A DNA stretch of 64,000 nt. Source: Paenibacillus sp. DCT19. GTDB lineage: Bacteria; Bacillota; Bacilli; Paenibacillales; Paenibacillaceae. The notes beneath the pieces were generated by a model. That model had not been told where the DNA came from. It saw only the letters and a program-made list of their open reading frames with translations, and made no database searches. Made by a program: the position numbers and the translations under genes. Where the stretch lies: the NCBI RefSeq assembly GCF_003268635.1, contig NZ_CP029639.1:1871501-1935500 (forward strand), in the 5' to 3' direction. Shown here one piece after another: positions 8,209 through 16,779 of the stretch (positions within the stretch are counted from its first letter, which is position 1; each line of letters starts with the position of its first letter).

Positions 8209-8390
8209 TATTCAACTAAACTTTTACACGAGAACGAAGGGGACAGAAATAACGTGAAGAAGCGAAACGTTCGCCTTTATCCCTGGATTTTCCCTTTGGA
8301 GAAGGGAATCAAAAAAATCTGGGGATAACAGCGATCGGAAGGTTGTTCTGTCATCGGAGTGGTTAGTGTAAACATCTTTTAGTTGAACTA
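8209..8390. repeat. Long hairpin repeat (MITE- or structured-RNA-like) inside the PTS operon
   Basis: The ends are inverted: TTCAACTAAA (8211-8220) pairs with TTTAGTTGAA (8378-8387), then TTTACAC (8223-8229) with GTGTAAA (8366-8372), then GACAGAA (8242-8248) with TTCTGTC (8346-8352). Inside are a GCGAA-ACG-TTCGC hairpin (8262-8274) and a long arm, TTATCCCTGGATTTT (8278-8292) with AAAATCTGGGGATAA (8314-8328), capped by TCCCTT/AAGGGA (8291-8307). The 246-base gap between IIC and the mannosidase is almost entirely this element. It has no ORF. I think similar sequences are dispersed in Paenibacillus genomes, but this is memory, not a search. Confidence 0.75.
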
Positions 8391-8425
8391 TATAGAGCTA
8401 AATAAGCAACTGGAGGGATACAGAG

Positions 8426-11110
8426 ATGAGTGAGAGAGAACGTACGAAGGTGCATGTTATTCCACACACACACTGGGATCGGGAATGGTACTTCACCACC
8501 TCTCGTTCCAAAGTTTATCTAGTCAAACATGTCAAAGAAGTGCTAAATGCACTGGAGAATATCGAAGGATTTCATTATTATCTGCTAGATGCTCAGGGCT
8601 CCTTGTTGGATGATTACATCCGTTGGTGCCCAGAGGACGAGGAACGTATTCGCAACCTAGTTTCAGCTAAACGACTCATGACAGGCCCGTGGTATACCCA
8701 AACAGATCAGTTGGTCATTTCCAGTGAATCCATGGTTAGAAACCTGTACTATGGAACGGAAACAGCACGCAAGTATGGGCATTCCATGAAGGTTGGGTAT
8801 GTGCCAGATGCGTTTGGACAATCAGCACAAATGCCGCAAATTTATCGGGAGTTCGGAATTGAACGCTTCTTGTTCTGGCGTGGGGTGTCCGATAATACGA
8901 ATCCGCGTACCGAATTTACGTGGGAAGGATCGGATGGTAGCCAAGTTTTCGCGGTTCAAATGCCATTTGGATACTACTACGGAGGAAACATTCCAGAAGA
9001 TGCCGAGGATTTGCAGCCGTATTTGGAAAAACAGATTGGCGCGCTTGAAAACAAAGCATCAACGCGGCATATTTACTTCCCCAACGGCTTCGACCAAGCA
9101 CCGGTTCGTTTGAATCTGCCTCAGTTGATTGAACGCTTCAACGAGCTAGATGACAAACGTGAATATGTAATGAATGAGCCGGAACGCTTCATGGCAGAGA
9201 TTGAAGCAGACAGTCATGATCTGCCGGTACTCCGTGGTGAGTTAATGGAAGCCAAGCACATGCGTATTCACAAATCCATTTTCTCCACGCGTGCAGATCT
9301 CAAGCAACAGAATAACCAGATTGAGAACTTCATTGCGAACATCTTAGAGCCTGTACTTGCCATCAGTCACTCCCTAGGGCATGAATATCCGCATCGCATT
9401 GTGGAAGATATTTGGAAGTTGATGTTTGAGAATGCAGCGCATGACAGTATTGGTGGATGCAATAGTGATACTACGAATCAGGACGTCGCTTTCCGTTACA
9501 AACAGGCCAATGACATCGCACGCAATCTACTAGATTTGCATATGCGAATGATTGCTTCAACCATTGAGCAGGAGGAGACATTTGCCTTTACCCTGTTCAA
9601 TACTTTACCGTATGTTCGTGGGGGTGTTACGGAGATTGAAGCGTACATTCCAGAGGAATCGTTTGTCATTCGTGATACGAAGGGAAGAGAACTGGCTTAT
9701 ACGATTGTGGACAAAGTAGATCAGACAGACTATGTGTTAGGGCAACACATTGATCTGAATCCAAGTCGTAAAGTCTATCTCCCAGATCGTGTATACCGCG
9801 CGAAACTATTGGTAGAACTGCAAGAGGTTCCAGCGATGGGGTATACTCAGATCATCTTTGACTTTAGTCAGGGAGCAGCACCTGCGATTGAGCGGCGCAA
9901 TGATCAGCATATCGAGAATGAATTTTTTGCTATCGTTGTTGAAGATAACGGTACATTAACCATTACAGATAAAACCTCTGGGCAGACGTATGCCAATCAG
10001 ATGGTGTTTGAAGATAACGGTGATGACGGAGACTCTTACAACTATTCACCGCCGGAGCGGGATCTAATTGTATCCTCCATTGGCAGCAAACTGAATGTGA
10101 CTACAGCGAAGACCACCGTTCTTGAGGAACTTCAACTGGGATGCACACTGAGTGTGCCTGCGGATCTGCATGAACGTGAAGCGGGTATAAGCTCGGGACA
10201 ACTGCCAATTCAAGTTCAAGTGGGACTTCGTAAGGGCGAGCGATTGATCCGCTTTGAGCTTAAGGTACAAAATCAGGTGCTTAGCCACCGACTGCGTGTA
10301 CTCTTTGATACAGGTCTAGTCTCCTCCTTATCGATTGCAGATCAGCCTTTTGGTATCATTGCTCGTCCTACATCCTTGCCTGAAGCCCAAGTGTGGGAAC
10401 GTGAGAAATGGCAAGAGAAGCCGATCACGATTGAAGCGATGCAGAGTTATGCGGGATTGAATGACGGTAATCGTGGCATTGTGGTGATCACCGAAGGAGT
10501 GCGTGAATACGAGATTGTAGGCGAGAAGATGGATACCATTGCTTTGACCTTGTTCCGGACGTTTGGTTTCATGGGTAAAGAAAATCTTGTGTATCGCCCG
10601 GGGCGAGCTTCGGGAGAGAAAATCGTTGCTACACCAGATGCCCAGTTGCTGGGTGAGCTGAACTTCTCGTTTGCACTGTATATCCACAATGCAGGACTGG
10701 ATGAAGCGAAGGTAGCGCATGTTGCGCGTGAGTATCTAACACCGATCGCTAGCTATCAATTATGTGACTTTTTGAATGGCCGATTGATCTTCGCCTTCCG
10801 TGACGAAGAGCGTACGTTGCCACAGAACTATAGTTTGATGTCCTTTAACGAGGAATCCAATGCTGTACTCAGCGCGTTCAAGAAAGCGGAGCATAGTGAT
10901 GGATATATTATCCGCGTATTCAACCCGTACTTGAAGCAAAATGCACAAGCAACAGTTCAGTTCAATCAGTCGGTTTCGGTGGAACGAGTATCCTTGGCAG
11001 AACGGTCTTTGGAGCCTGCACAGGTTATTGCGCGTAAAGAGCAAGTCATTTCATTACCTGAGCTTACCCATTGCAAGCTGTTGACCGTCCTTGTATCTAA
11101 GGCAGATTAA
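8426..11110 (+). CDS. Alpha-mannosidase, GH38 (MngB-like)
   Basis: 894 residues, cytoplasmic (no signal peptide), similar in length to E. coli MngB. The N-terminal catalytic domain has the zinc ligands His16 and Asp18 in HTHWDREW and the nucleophile Asp128 in YVPDAFGQSAQMPQI. ENAAHDSIGGCNSD near residue 340 is the usual zinc/substrate loop. The C-terminal half is the beta-sandwich domain of the family. It should hydrolyse the phosphorylated or free alpha-mannoside imported by the PTS genes upstream, giving mannose-6-P or mannose. GGAGGG precedes the ATG by about 8 bases. The structured repeat separates it from IIC. Confidence 0.93.
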   Translation: MSERERTKVHVIPHTHWDREWYFTTSRSKVYLVKHVKEVLNALENIEGFHYYLLDAQGSLLDDYIRWCPEDEERIRNLVSAKRLMTGPWYTQTDQLVISSESMVRNLYYGTETARKYGHSMKVGYVPDAFGQSAQMPQIYREFGIERFLFWRGVSDNTNPRTEFTWEGSDGSQVFAVQMPFGYYYGGNIPEDAEDLQPYLEKQIGALENKASTRHIYFPNGFDQAPVRLNLPQLIERFNELDDKREYVMNEPERFMAEIEADSHDLPVLRGELMEAKHMRIHKSIFSTRADLKQQNNQIENFIANILEPVLAISHSLGHEYPHRIVEDIWKLMFENAAHDSIGGCNSDTTNQDVAFRYKQANDIARNLLDLHMRMIASTIEQEETFAFTLFNTLPYVRGGVTEIEAYIPEESFVIRDTKGRELAYTIVDKVDQTDYVLGQHIDLNPSRKVYLPDRVYRAKLLVELQEVPAMGYTQIIFDFSQGAAPAIERRNDQHIENEFFAIVVEDNGTLTITDKTSGQTYANQMVFEDNGDDGDSYNYSPPERDLIVSSIGSKLNVTTAKTTVLEELQLGCTLSVPADLHEREAGISSGQLPIQVQVGLRKGERLIRFELKVQNQVLSHRLRVLFDTGLVSSLSIADQPFGIIARPTSLPEAQVWEREKWQEKPITIEAMQSYAGLNDGNRGIVVITEGVREYEIVGEKMDTIALTLFRTFGFMGKENLVYRPGRASGEKIVATPDAQLLGELNFSFALYIHNAGLDEAKVAHVAREYLTPIASYQLCDFLNGRLIFAFRDEERTLPQNYSLMSFNEESNAVLSAFKKAEHSDGYIIRVFNPYLKQNAQATVQFNQSVSVERVSLAERSLEPAQVIARKEQVISLPELTHCKLLTVLVSKAD

Positions 11111-11198
11111 TATAAATACTGTTCACAGTTAGACGTGGTCAAATGGTTATTATCGAATGCTCAGCTTAGACAGATCAGAGAGGAGGTCGGATATCGAT

Positions 11199-13175
11199 AT
11201 GATTTTTCCATACAAACGTTTACAGAAGTTGTTTCTCCTTCTTCATGGTGAAGGGCAGGATCAGGCGTGGACAAGCCAGGCTCTTGCAGAGAGACTAGAG
11301 GTCACAGTGAGAACCATTCGGGACGATCTGAAGAAGCTGGAGAGCATCCTTGTACAACATGGAAGCAGACTGGAATCCAAACGAGGCAAGGGATACTCCA
11401 TCGTAATTGATGAGCCCTCCAGTTATGATGAGTTGCTTGAAAATCGGCACAATCTTCAATCCGGAAGCTTGCCTATGCCTGGATCGCCTGAGGAGCGGAT
11501 ACGATTTGAATTGTTTAAATTGTTAAACGAACCAGGTCATATCAAAATGGAAGACCTCGCTGATCAATTGTTTATAAGCCGTGCAACGATGAATAATGAT
11601 CTGAAGATCATTCGTCAGATTCTGGAGAATTATCAATTGCAGCTCTGCATTAAGCCTGGATATGGCGTGCAGGTAACCGGGGATGAGAAAAACATCCGGT
11701 ATTGCCTCGCTGAATATGCTGACGTGCGTGATGAACAATTACAGTTGGCTCCGGATGGAATTACAGTCGCGCAGGAGCAATTGTTACAGCCTGTTGATCC
11801 AGCCCAAATTCGGGAAGTGGTGATGCGACATTTGCGTCATAAGCATGTTCGGATCGCTGATCTGGCTCTAAAGGATCTGATCACACATTTGGCTGTTATG
11901 GTCCTACGTGTGACGCAGGGTCATGGGCTAGAGAAGTTTGATACGGTAGAGGCGAGTGGGCAGGATCAGGAACTTGCTCTGCAAATGATTAAGGATCTGG
12001 AGGCGTTATATTCCATTCGTTTCTCTGCCGGAGAGTGCGATTATCTGTTATTGCATATCATTAGCAAAAAAATGACAGCTACCGATTGGGGTGGTCTATC
12101 GGATGATCCTCTATATGTTACCGTTCAGCGGATGCTAGATTATGTCTATGAACGATACAGTTATGATCTGAGAGATGATGAACGATTGCCGCGTGACCTT
12201 TACGCCCATCTGAAACCTATGATTACACGGCTAGAGCATGGGATGAACATGCGTAATCCGCTATTGGGACATATCCGTAAATATTACCCACTGGCGTATG
12301 AGATTACGATTGGTGCGGTTAAACAGCTACAGACGTATGTGCCTTATGAAATTAATGATAGCGAAATTGGTTATCTGGCATTGCACTTCGGAGCGGCGTT
12401 GGAGCGCAAATATCAGATTCCTCATCGAAAACGAAAGTCCGTCCTGCTTGTATGTGGCTCAGGTTATGGAACAGCACGTATCCTTGAATCGCGTCTGCGC
12501 TCATTGTTTGCGGAGCTTGAGGTATCTCGCGTAGTCTCCTTACGTGAATATGAGGAAATGGTGAGTATTCCCGAGGATATGGTGATCTCCACGATTCGCT
12601 TGCGAGAGTCTAAGGGCAAGCCTTCGGCTGTTATCGCTGCCATTCCTTCAGAACGCGATATGGCAACCATTACGCACATGGTTCGTTCTAGTGATACTCA
12701 AGAAGAAATGACGTTACTACGCTATTTCGACCCTGAATTTTTCATGTATCGTACGGATCAGCCTGACAAGTTCAAGCTCATGTCTGAGATGAGTGATATG
12801 TTATCAGCGCGAGGTGTAGTGACAGAACGGTTTTGGCCTGCATTACAGGAGCGTGAGGAGATGGCTTCTACCGCTCTGGGTAGAGGCATGGCAATTCCCC
12901 ATCCATTGGAGCTAAGCTCTACACGGACAGTTGTCTCCGTCTGTTTGCTGGAGAAGCCTATTCGTTGGGATGATGAGAATGAAGTACACGCGGTATTCAT
13001 GTTATCGATATGCAAAGAGGATTATGAGCAAGCGATGGGCATCTACGATCTATTTGTGGAATTGATCCGCCAAGAGGAACTACTTGAGGGATTGCGCACC
13101 TGTGATGCCTTTGAGGATTTTGCCCAGATCGTACGTCATACACTGAGTACCAAAAGTACAGATGCATATGCTTAA
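11199..13175 (+). CDS. PRD-containing transcriptional activator (MtlR/LicR/ManR type)
   Basis: About 658 residues. In order: an N-terminal DeoR-like HTH (SQALAERLEVTVRTIRDDLKKLE), a second Mga-type HTH (MEDLADQLFISRATMNND), two PRD domains with their phosphorylatable His residues (DLITHLAVMVLR; DLYAHLKPMITRLEHG), an EIIB-Gat-like domain with Cys in VLLVCGSGYGTARIL, and a C-terminal EIIA-Fru domain with His in GMAIPHPLEL. PTS phosphorylation of these sites sets its activity. By position it activates the mannoside operon. ATG 11199 has AGGAGG 12 bases upstream; an ATG at 11157 has no ribosome site. Confidence 0.9.
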   Translation: MIFPYKRLQKLFLLLHGEGQDQAWTSQALAERLEVTVRTIRDDLKKLESILVQHGSRLESKRGKGYSIVIDEPSSYDELLENRHNLQSGSLPMPGSPEERIRFELFKLLNEPGHIKMEDLADQLFISRATMNNDLKIIRQILENYQLQLCIKPGYGVQVTGDEKNIRYCLAEYADVRDEQLQLAPDGITVAQEQLLQPVDPAQIREVVMRHLRHKHVRIADLALKDLITHLAVMVLRVTQGHGLEKFDTVEASGQDQELALQMIKDLEALYSIRFSAGECDYLLLHIISKKMTATDWGGLSDDPLYVTVQRMLDYVYERYSYDLRDDERLPRDLYAHLKPMITRLEHGMNMRNPLLGHIRKYYPLAYEITIGAVKQLQTYVPYEINDSEIGYLALHFGAALERKYQIPHRKRKSVLLVCGSGYGTARILESRLRSLFAELEVSRVVSLREYEEMVSIPEDMVISTIRLRESKGKPSAVIAAIPSERDMATITHMVRSSDTQEEMTLLRYFDPEFFMYRTDQPDKFKLMSEMSDMLSARGVVTERFWPALQEREEMASTALGRGMAIPHPLELSSTRTVVSVCLLEKPIRWDDENEVHAVFMLSICKEDYEQAMGIYDLFVELIRQEELLEGLRTCDAFEDFAQIVRHTLSTKSTDAYA

Positions 13176-13216
13176 GTAGCAAAAGGTATGATCGGGATAT
13201 TACATGTAAGCTAACA

Positions 13217-13260
13217 AACAAGCAGTTCTCTATCCGATTAACCGGGGAGAACTGCTTGTT
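13217..13260 (+). terminator. Terminator of the mannoside operon
   Basis: Perfect 14-base arms AACAAGCAGTTCTC (13217-13230) and GAGAACTGCTTGTT (13247-13260). It is followed by a T-rich stretch rather than a clean T run. It lies between two convergent genes and may act in both directions. Confidence 0.75.
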
Positions 13261-13335
13261 CGTTTATGATTTCTTGTATATTGTTTATGTTCGTTAATGA
13301 GCGTTTGTCTATCGTTCTATATCACTTTCAATCAA

Positions 13336-14109
13336 TTATATGTGCTTCGAAATAACTTCTTCCAGCCCTTGTGCCACCGATTGTGCCCCACGTGCAAGAT
13401 GTCGCTCATACAGGTGTAGACGGACAAAGCTCTCATCTGTACCCATCGCTTCTGAGAAAATGCCACTAAGCCCTCTCGCGCGACGATCAATCTGTAGCAG
13501 CAACTCTAACGAATCATCCATCGGATAGAACAGAACCTCCAGCTCATCCAAATATCCACGGAACTTATTGGTTGGTACGAACTCGAATTCCTGAACAAAG
13601 GGCAGATTGCCGCCAAGTTTAGGGGCGTAGTCATTGGTAACCTCACGCAACTTGAAGCCAAGGATGTCAATGGCATCTAAGACGGTACGCATCTCTTGGG
13701 TGGGTACAACACGTAACAAATCCCGATCCGAAGGATCCACAGCACTTGCAATATCAAGGCCTGTTTCCACCCATACCTCAGCACTATGTAACGTGAGCGG
13801 AAGATTTTCCGGCAGGTCAAACGAGAACTGTTTCTCTAACTTCGCGCCTGGTTGCAAGGTGAAGCCATCGGTTAACAAAAACTTGGCGATAGTTGCCTTC
13901 TCCTTGAATTTACGATCATCGCGTTCCCGTAGGTAATGAGTGTGAATGCTTAGGTATATTCGGTCGACGATCTGTTCGACATCACCGCCTTGTATGTATA
14001 CCGTTCCAGAAATAACACCGCCAGGGATAACCTCAGGGGTATCTAACTCTGTATTTACTTTTGCCGCGCCTACGCCAACACTAGCTAACATTTTCTTGAA
14101 AAATGACAT
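13336..14109 (-). CDS. spo0M: Sporulation-control protein Spo0M
   Basis: 257 residues, the same length as B. subtilis Spo0M. The N-terminus MSFFKKMLASVGVGAAKV is followed by LDTPEVIPGGVISG, then an arrestin-like beta sandwich (FSFDLPENLPLTLHSAEVWV), and the conserved C-terminal block LEVLFYPMDDSLELLLQIDR. It modulates entry into sporulation and cell division in Bacilli. I start at 14109, where GGAGG sits 8 bases upstream on the minus strand; the longer frame to 14178 has no site and runs into the repeat. The gene shows this is a spore-former. Confidence 0.9.
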   Translation of the reverse strand: MSFFKKMLASVGVGAAKVNTELDTPEVIPGGVISGTVYIQGGDVEQIVDRIYLSIHTHYLRERDDRKFKEKATIAKFLLTDGFTLQPGAKLEKQFSFDLPENLPLTLHSAEVWVETGLDIASAVDPSDRDLLRVVPTQEMRTVLDAIDILGFKLREVTNDYAPKLGGNLPFVQEFEFVPTNKFRGYLDELEVLFYPMDDSLELLLQIDRRARGLSGIFSEAMGTDESFVRLHLYERHLARGAQSVAQGLEEVISKHI

Positions 14110-14168
14110 TTGCTCAACCTCCGGATCAGTTCGATTTCTGGTAAAAAATACGACTGCGACCTTACAGT

Positions 14169-14381
14169 GCGTGTTCAAAAAGATCGGTTTTCAGTACCGA
14201 GAAGATGGGATGAAGATAGAAATGGAGTAGCGGAGCGTAGACAAACTACGTGAGCAACTACATTGTTTCCGAAGGAAACAACCTTCGTAAGCATCTACTT
14301 ATTTCGGCTGAATCCCATATTCGACGCTGAGATGCTGTAAGGCATCTATCGTAATCAAAAGCGGATTTTTTTGAACAACCT
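14169..14381 (+). repeat. Long dispersed repeat, copy 1 (palindrome-ended, MITE-like)
   Basis: This copy matches the reverse complement of 44934-45111 at both ends and in the middle. Shared blocks include CGGCTGAATCCCATATTCGA at 14305-14324 and a 23-base block at 14218-14240. Ends are GTGTTCAAAAAGATCGG and CGGATTTTTTTGAACAACC, forming short inverted repeats. A stem CGTAG/CTACG (14236-14249) is kept in both copies with a different loop. Copy 1 has about 40 extra bases (about 14262-14300) built around the hairpin TTGTTTCC-GAA-GGAAACAA. It fills most of the gap between spo0M and the methyltransferase gene. No ORF. Confidence 0.85.
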
Positions 14382-14411
14382 CTTATACGGAATGTGAAGG
14401 ATTGCCGTTTC

Positions 14412-14431
14412 AAATTTTATAGTATAAAATT
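14412..14431. promoter_or_regulatory. AT-rich palindrome before the methyltransferase gene
   Basis: AATTTTATAGTATAAAATT is an almost perfect palindrome about 75 bases before the start codon at 14506. It also contains a TATAGT -10-like hexamer. It could be an operator over a promoter; no regulator is identifiable. Confidence 0.35.
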
Positions 14432-14505
14432 CTCGGAATAGTGGGGGAAATGAACGGTCATTGTCGAATATAGTTAAATAAAGGAATATGCGGAGGAGGA
14501 ATCGG

Positions 14506-15189
14506 ATGGGACTGGAATGGTACGACATGATTGCGAGACGTAACGGAGGGTATCGGGGCAGGGCGAAGTTTATCGTCGAAGGACAATCAGCGGAAGTTGT
14601 GTTTGAGAAACGATTAATTGAAATGTTACCTCTTCATACTACGGTACTTGATGCGGGATGTGGCCATGGTGAGTTTACACTGCGAATGTCAGCTTACGCT
14701 CCGTACATTACCGGTTTCGACAACTCCAGCGAGATGATACGAATTGCATTATCGGGGTTGGCATCGTCTGGTGTTAGAAACGTAGAGTTTGTACACGCTA
14801 CGACCAAGACGAAGATGCCGTTTGTGGATGAACAGTTTGACCTAATCTATGATCGTCGTGGACCAACATCTATCATTGAACATGACCGAGTGCTTCGCAA
14901 AGGCGGAACAATCATTGGTATCCATGGTGATGTGAGCAAGGTGAGAGAGCGGTTGTTGAATAACCATTATGAAGATATTGCGATTGAAGAATTCAACGAT
15001 GCTGTTCTGGTGTTCCCTAATGAACATGAGTTTGCACTCTTTCTCTCCGATACGCCAGGAAATCCAGACTATACGTCGCCTGAACTTCAGGAGTCACTTC
15101 AAGCCAAACTAGATGAAAGTCTGGTTGACGGACGAATTTGTGTACAGGAGCGCAAGTATATTTGGAAAGCTGTAAGAGCAGGTGAGTAA
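14506..15189 (+). CDS. Class I SAM-dependent methyltransferase
   Basis: About 227 residues. The SAM-binding motif I is TVLDAGCGHGEFTL, followed by ITGFDNSSEMI (motif II acidic residue) and FDLIYDRRGP (motif IV). The C-terminal region contains no recognised substrate domain. B. subtilis-type small-molecule or tRNA methyltransferases share this layout, but the substrate cannot be read. GGAGGAGG lies 6 bases before ATG 14506; the ATG at 14488 is inside that ribosome site and is rejected. It is followed at 56 bases by the DinB/YfiT gene. Confidence 0.8.
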   Translation: MGLEWYDMIARRNGGYRGRAKFIVEGQSAEVVFEKRLIEMLPLHTTVLDAGCGHGEFTLRMSAYAPYITGFDNSSEMIRIALSGLASSGVRNVEFVHATTKTKMPFVDEQFDLIYDRRGPTSIIEHDRVLRKGGTIIGIHGDVSKVRERLLNNHYEDIAIEEFNDAVLVFPNEHEFALFLSDTPGNPDYTSPELQESLQAKLDESLVDGRICVQERKYIWKAVRAGE

Positions 15190-15245
15190 TGCTATATATT
15201 CAGAAGAACGAAATTAACATTTAAACTGAGGTGTGGAGGGAATAC

Positions 15246-15773
15246 ATGATAGATTTGAGATATCCTATTGGATCATTTGAACATTCGGGGGAAATTACTG
15301 TAGCTCAGAGAGAACAGTGGATTGAGGACATCGCACAGTTACCCACTAACGCTCGTCTAGCTGTAGAAGGATTGAGCCCAGAACAGCTGAGCCTACCTTA
15401 CCGGGACGGGGGCTGGATGGTCAAGCAGGTCATTCATCACATGGCGGATAGTCATATGAACAGCATGATTCGATTCAAGTTGGCACTGACCGAGGATAAT
15501 CCAACAATCAAGCCGTATTACGAGGATCGCTGGGCTGAGCTTAGTGATTCACGGGAATTGGATATTGAATTCTCACTTCAGATTCTAGATGCATTACACC
15601 GCCGGTGGGTCGGGCTGTTACATACCTTAACAGATGCAGATTTTTCTAAATCATTCTATCACCCAGGTTCACAAGAAACGACTAGATTGGATTACAACCT
15701 AGGCGTCTATTCCTGGCATGGCAGACACCATGTTGCTCATATTACTTCACTTCGGGAACGATTAGGTATATGA
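15246..15773 (+). CDS. yfiT: YfiT-like DinB-family metal-dependent protein
   Basis: 175 residues, collinear with B. subtilis YfiT: YPIGSFEHSGEIT, LPYRDGGWMVKQVIHHMADSHMN (read in two parts) and YSWHGRHHVAHI. The three metal-binding His of the four-helix DinB fold are in HHMADSHMN and GRHHVAHI. YfiT binds a divalent metal, and the family includes thiol S-transferases of bacillithiol type. A detoxification role is possible but not shown here. ATG 15246 has GGAGGG 6 bases upstream; GTG 15231 is part of the leader. A terminator follows. Confidence 0.87.
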   Translation: MIDLRYPIGSFEHSGEITVAQREQWIEDIAQLPTNARLAVEGLSPEQLSLPYRDGGWMVKQVIHHMADSHMNSMIRFKLALTEDNPTIKPYYEDRWAELSDSRELDIEFSLQILDALHRRWVGLLHTLTDADFSKSFYHPGSQETTRLDYNLGVYSWHGRHHVAHITSLRERLGI

Positions 15774-15812
15774 GATTGGTATAATTTTTATAACTTTCAT
15801 AGGTAAGTAGTA

Positions 15813-15855
15813 AAGACGTCTAAGTGGAGCAATACGATCTCCTAGGCGTCTTTTT
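15813..15855 (+). terminator. Rho-independent terminator after yfiT
   Basis: AAGACGTCTA plus GGAG on the left pair with CTCC plus TAGGCGTCTT on the right (from 15813 to about 15851), followed by TTTTT. Confidence 0.85.
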
Positions 15856-16015
15856 GTATGCCCATTTTATACTTATAAATCATGGGAATTTTTCAAGAAA
15901 AATGGAGAACTTTTGGGTAAAAATGTTATAGTAGAGTGTGCTATGATTTTGAGAGAAAGTGGTTTGAAGTGCTGTTTCTGTAAGGGGTTTTCATCTGAAT
16001 GAGGAGGCAAAAGCA

Positions 16016-16735
16016 ATGGAGAAAACAATTAAAAATGTGCAGGATGTATATGACATGTTAGATGCGGAATTTCGTTCCGCAAAACAGTTCTGGGAACCTT
16101 TTTATGAAGATCGTAGCAGACCAATTCCCTTTTTCCCGAATAAGCCTGATGAGAATTTGGTAGCACATGTGAACTCAGGACTGCTGACTGGAGGCAAGGC
16201 GCTAGAGCTCGGTTGTGGGCCAGGTAGAAATGCGCTCTATCTGACGCGTGAGGGTTACCAAGTCGATGCATACGATCTATCCGAGACAGCTATTGCATGG
16301 GCAAAAGAACGGGCTAGTGAAGAACAGCTGGAGGTTAACTTTGAGTGCCGATCCGTATTTGAGTTATCTCCGCAGGCAGCATATGATCTCGTATATGATT
16401 CTGGCTGCCTTCATCATCTCTTGCCTCATCAGCGTATACCGTATCTGGAGATGATCTATAATGCACTTCGACCAGGAAGCTACTTTGGAATGACTTGTTT
16501 TGCTCCGGGATTCGGAGGTATGGGCGGGCCAGAGACGGTTATGGATGATTGGGATGTGTACCGGGAGAAATCAATGAAGGGTGGTCTAGCATTCACGGAA
16601 GAGAAGCTCCGCTATATGCTGGAGGAATCCTTCGAGTGCGTGGAGTTACGTCCGATGAAGACGATGAATCAGGAAGATGCTGAGTTTGGCATACCCATCC
16701 TCTGGGTGACGTTGTGGAAGAAGAGAGACGCATAA
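16016..16735 (+). CDS. Class I SAM-dependent methyltransferase (TehB-like)
   Basis: 239 residues. Motif I ALELGCGPGRNALYL, motif II VDAYDLSETAIAWA and motif IV YDLVYDSGCLHHLLPHQR are typical of the tellurite-resistance/thiopurine-type methyltransferase group. The N-terminal segment KQFWEPFYEDRSRPIPFF is also a family feature. Substrate unknown. GGAGG lies 8 bases before the ATG. The gap of 242 bases upstream contains the yfiT terminator and an AT-rich promoter stretch with TTATAGTAG near 15927. Confidence 0.82.
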   Translation: MEKTIKNVQDVYDMLDAEFRSAKQFWEPFYEDRSRPIPFFPNKPDENLVAHVNSGLLTGGKALELGCGPGRNALYLTREGYQVDAYDLSETAIAWAKERASEEQLEVNFECRSVFELSPQAAYDLVYDSGCLHHLLPHQRIPYLEMIYNALRPGSYFGMTCFAPGFGGMGGPETVMDDWDVYREKSMKGGLAFTEEKLRYMLEESFECVELRPMKTMNQEDAEFGIPILWVTLWKKRDA

Positions 16736-16779
16736 TTACATAGATCGTGCAGTTTAAACTTAAATTAGGAGGATGACGA

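Noticed and set aside
8262..8328. Possible riboswitch or T-box inside the PTS operon gap
   Set aside because: The arms make long hairpins, but no known riboswitch core or T-box motif (such as AGGGTGGNACCGCG) is present; I treat it as a repeat.
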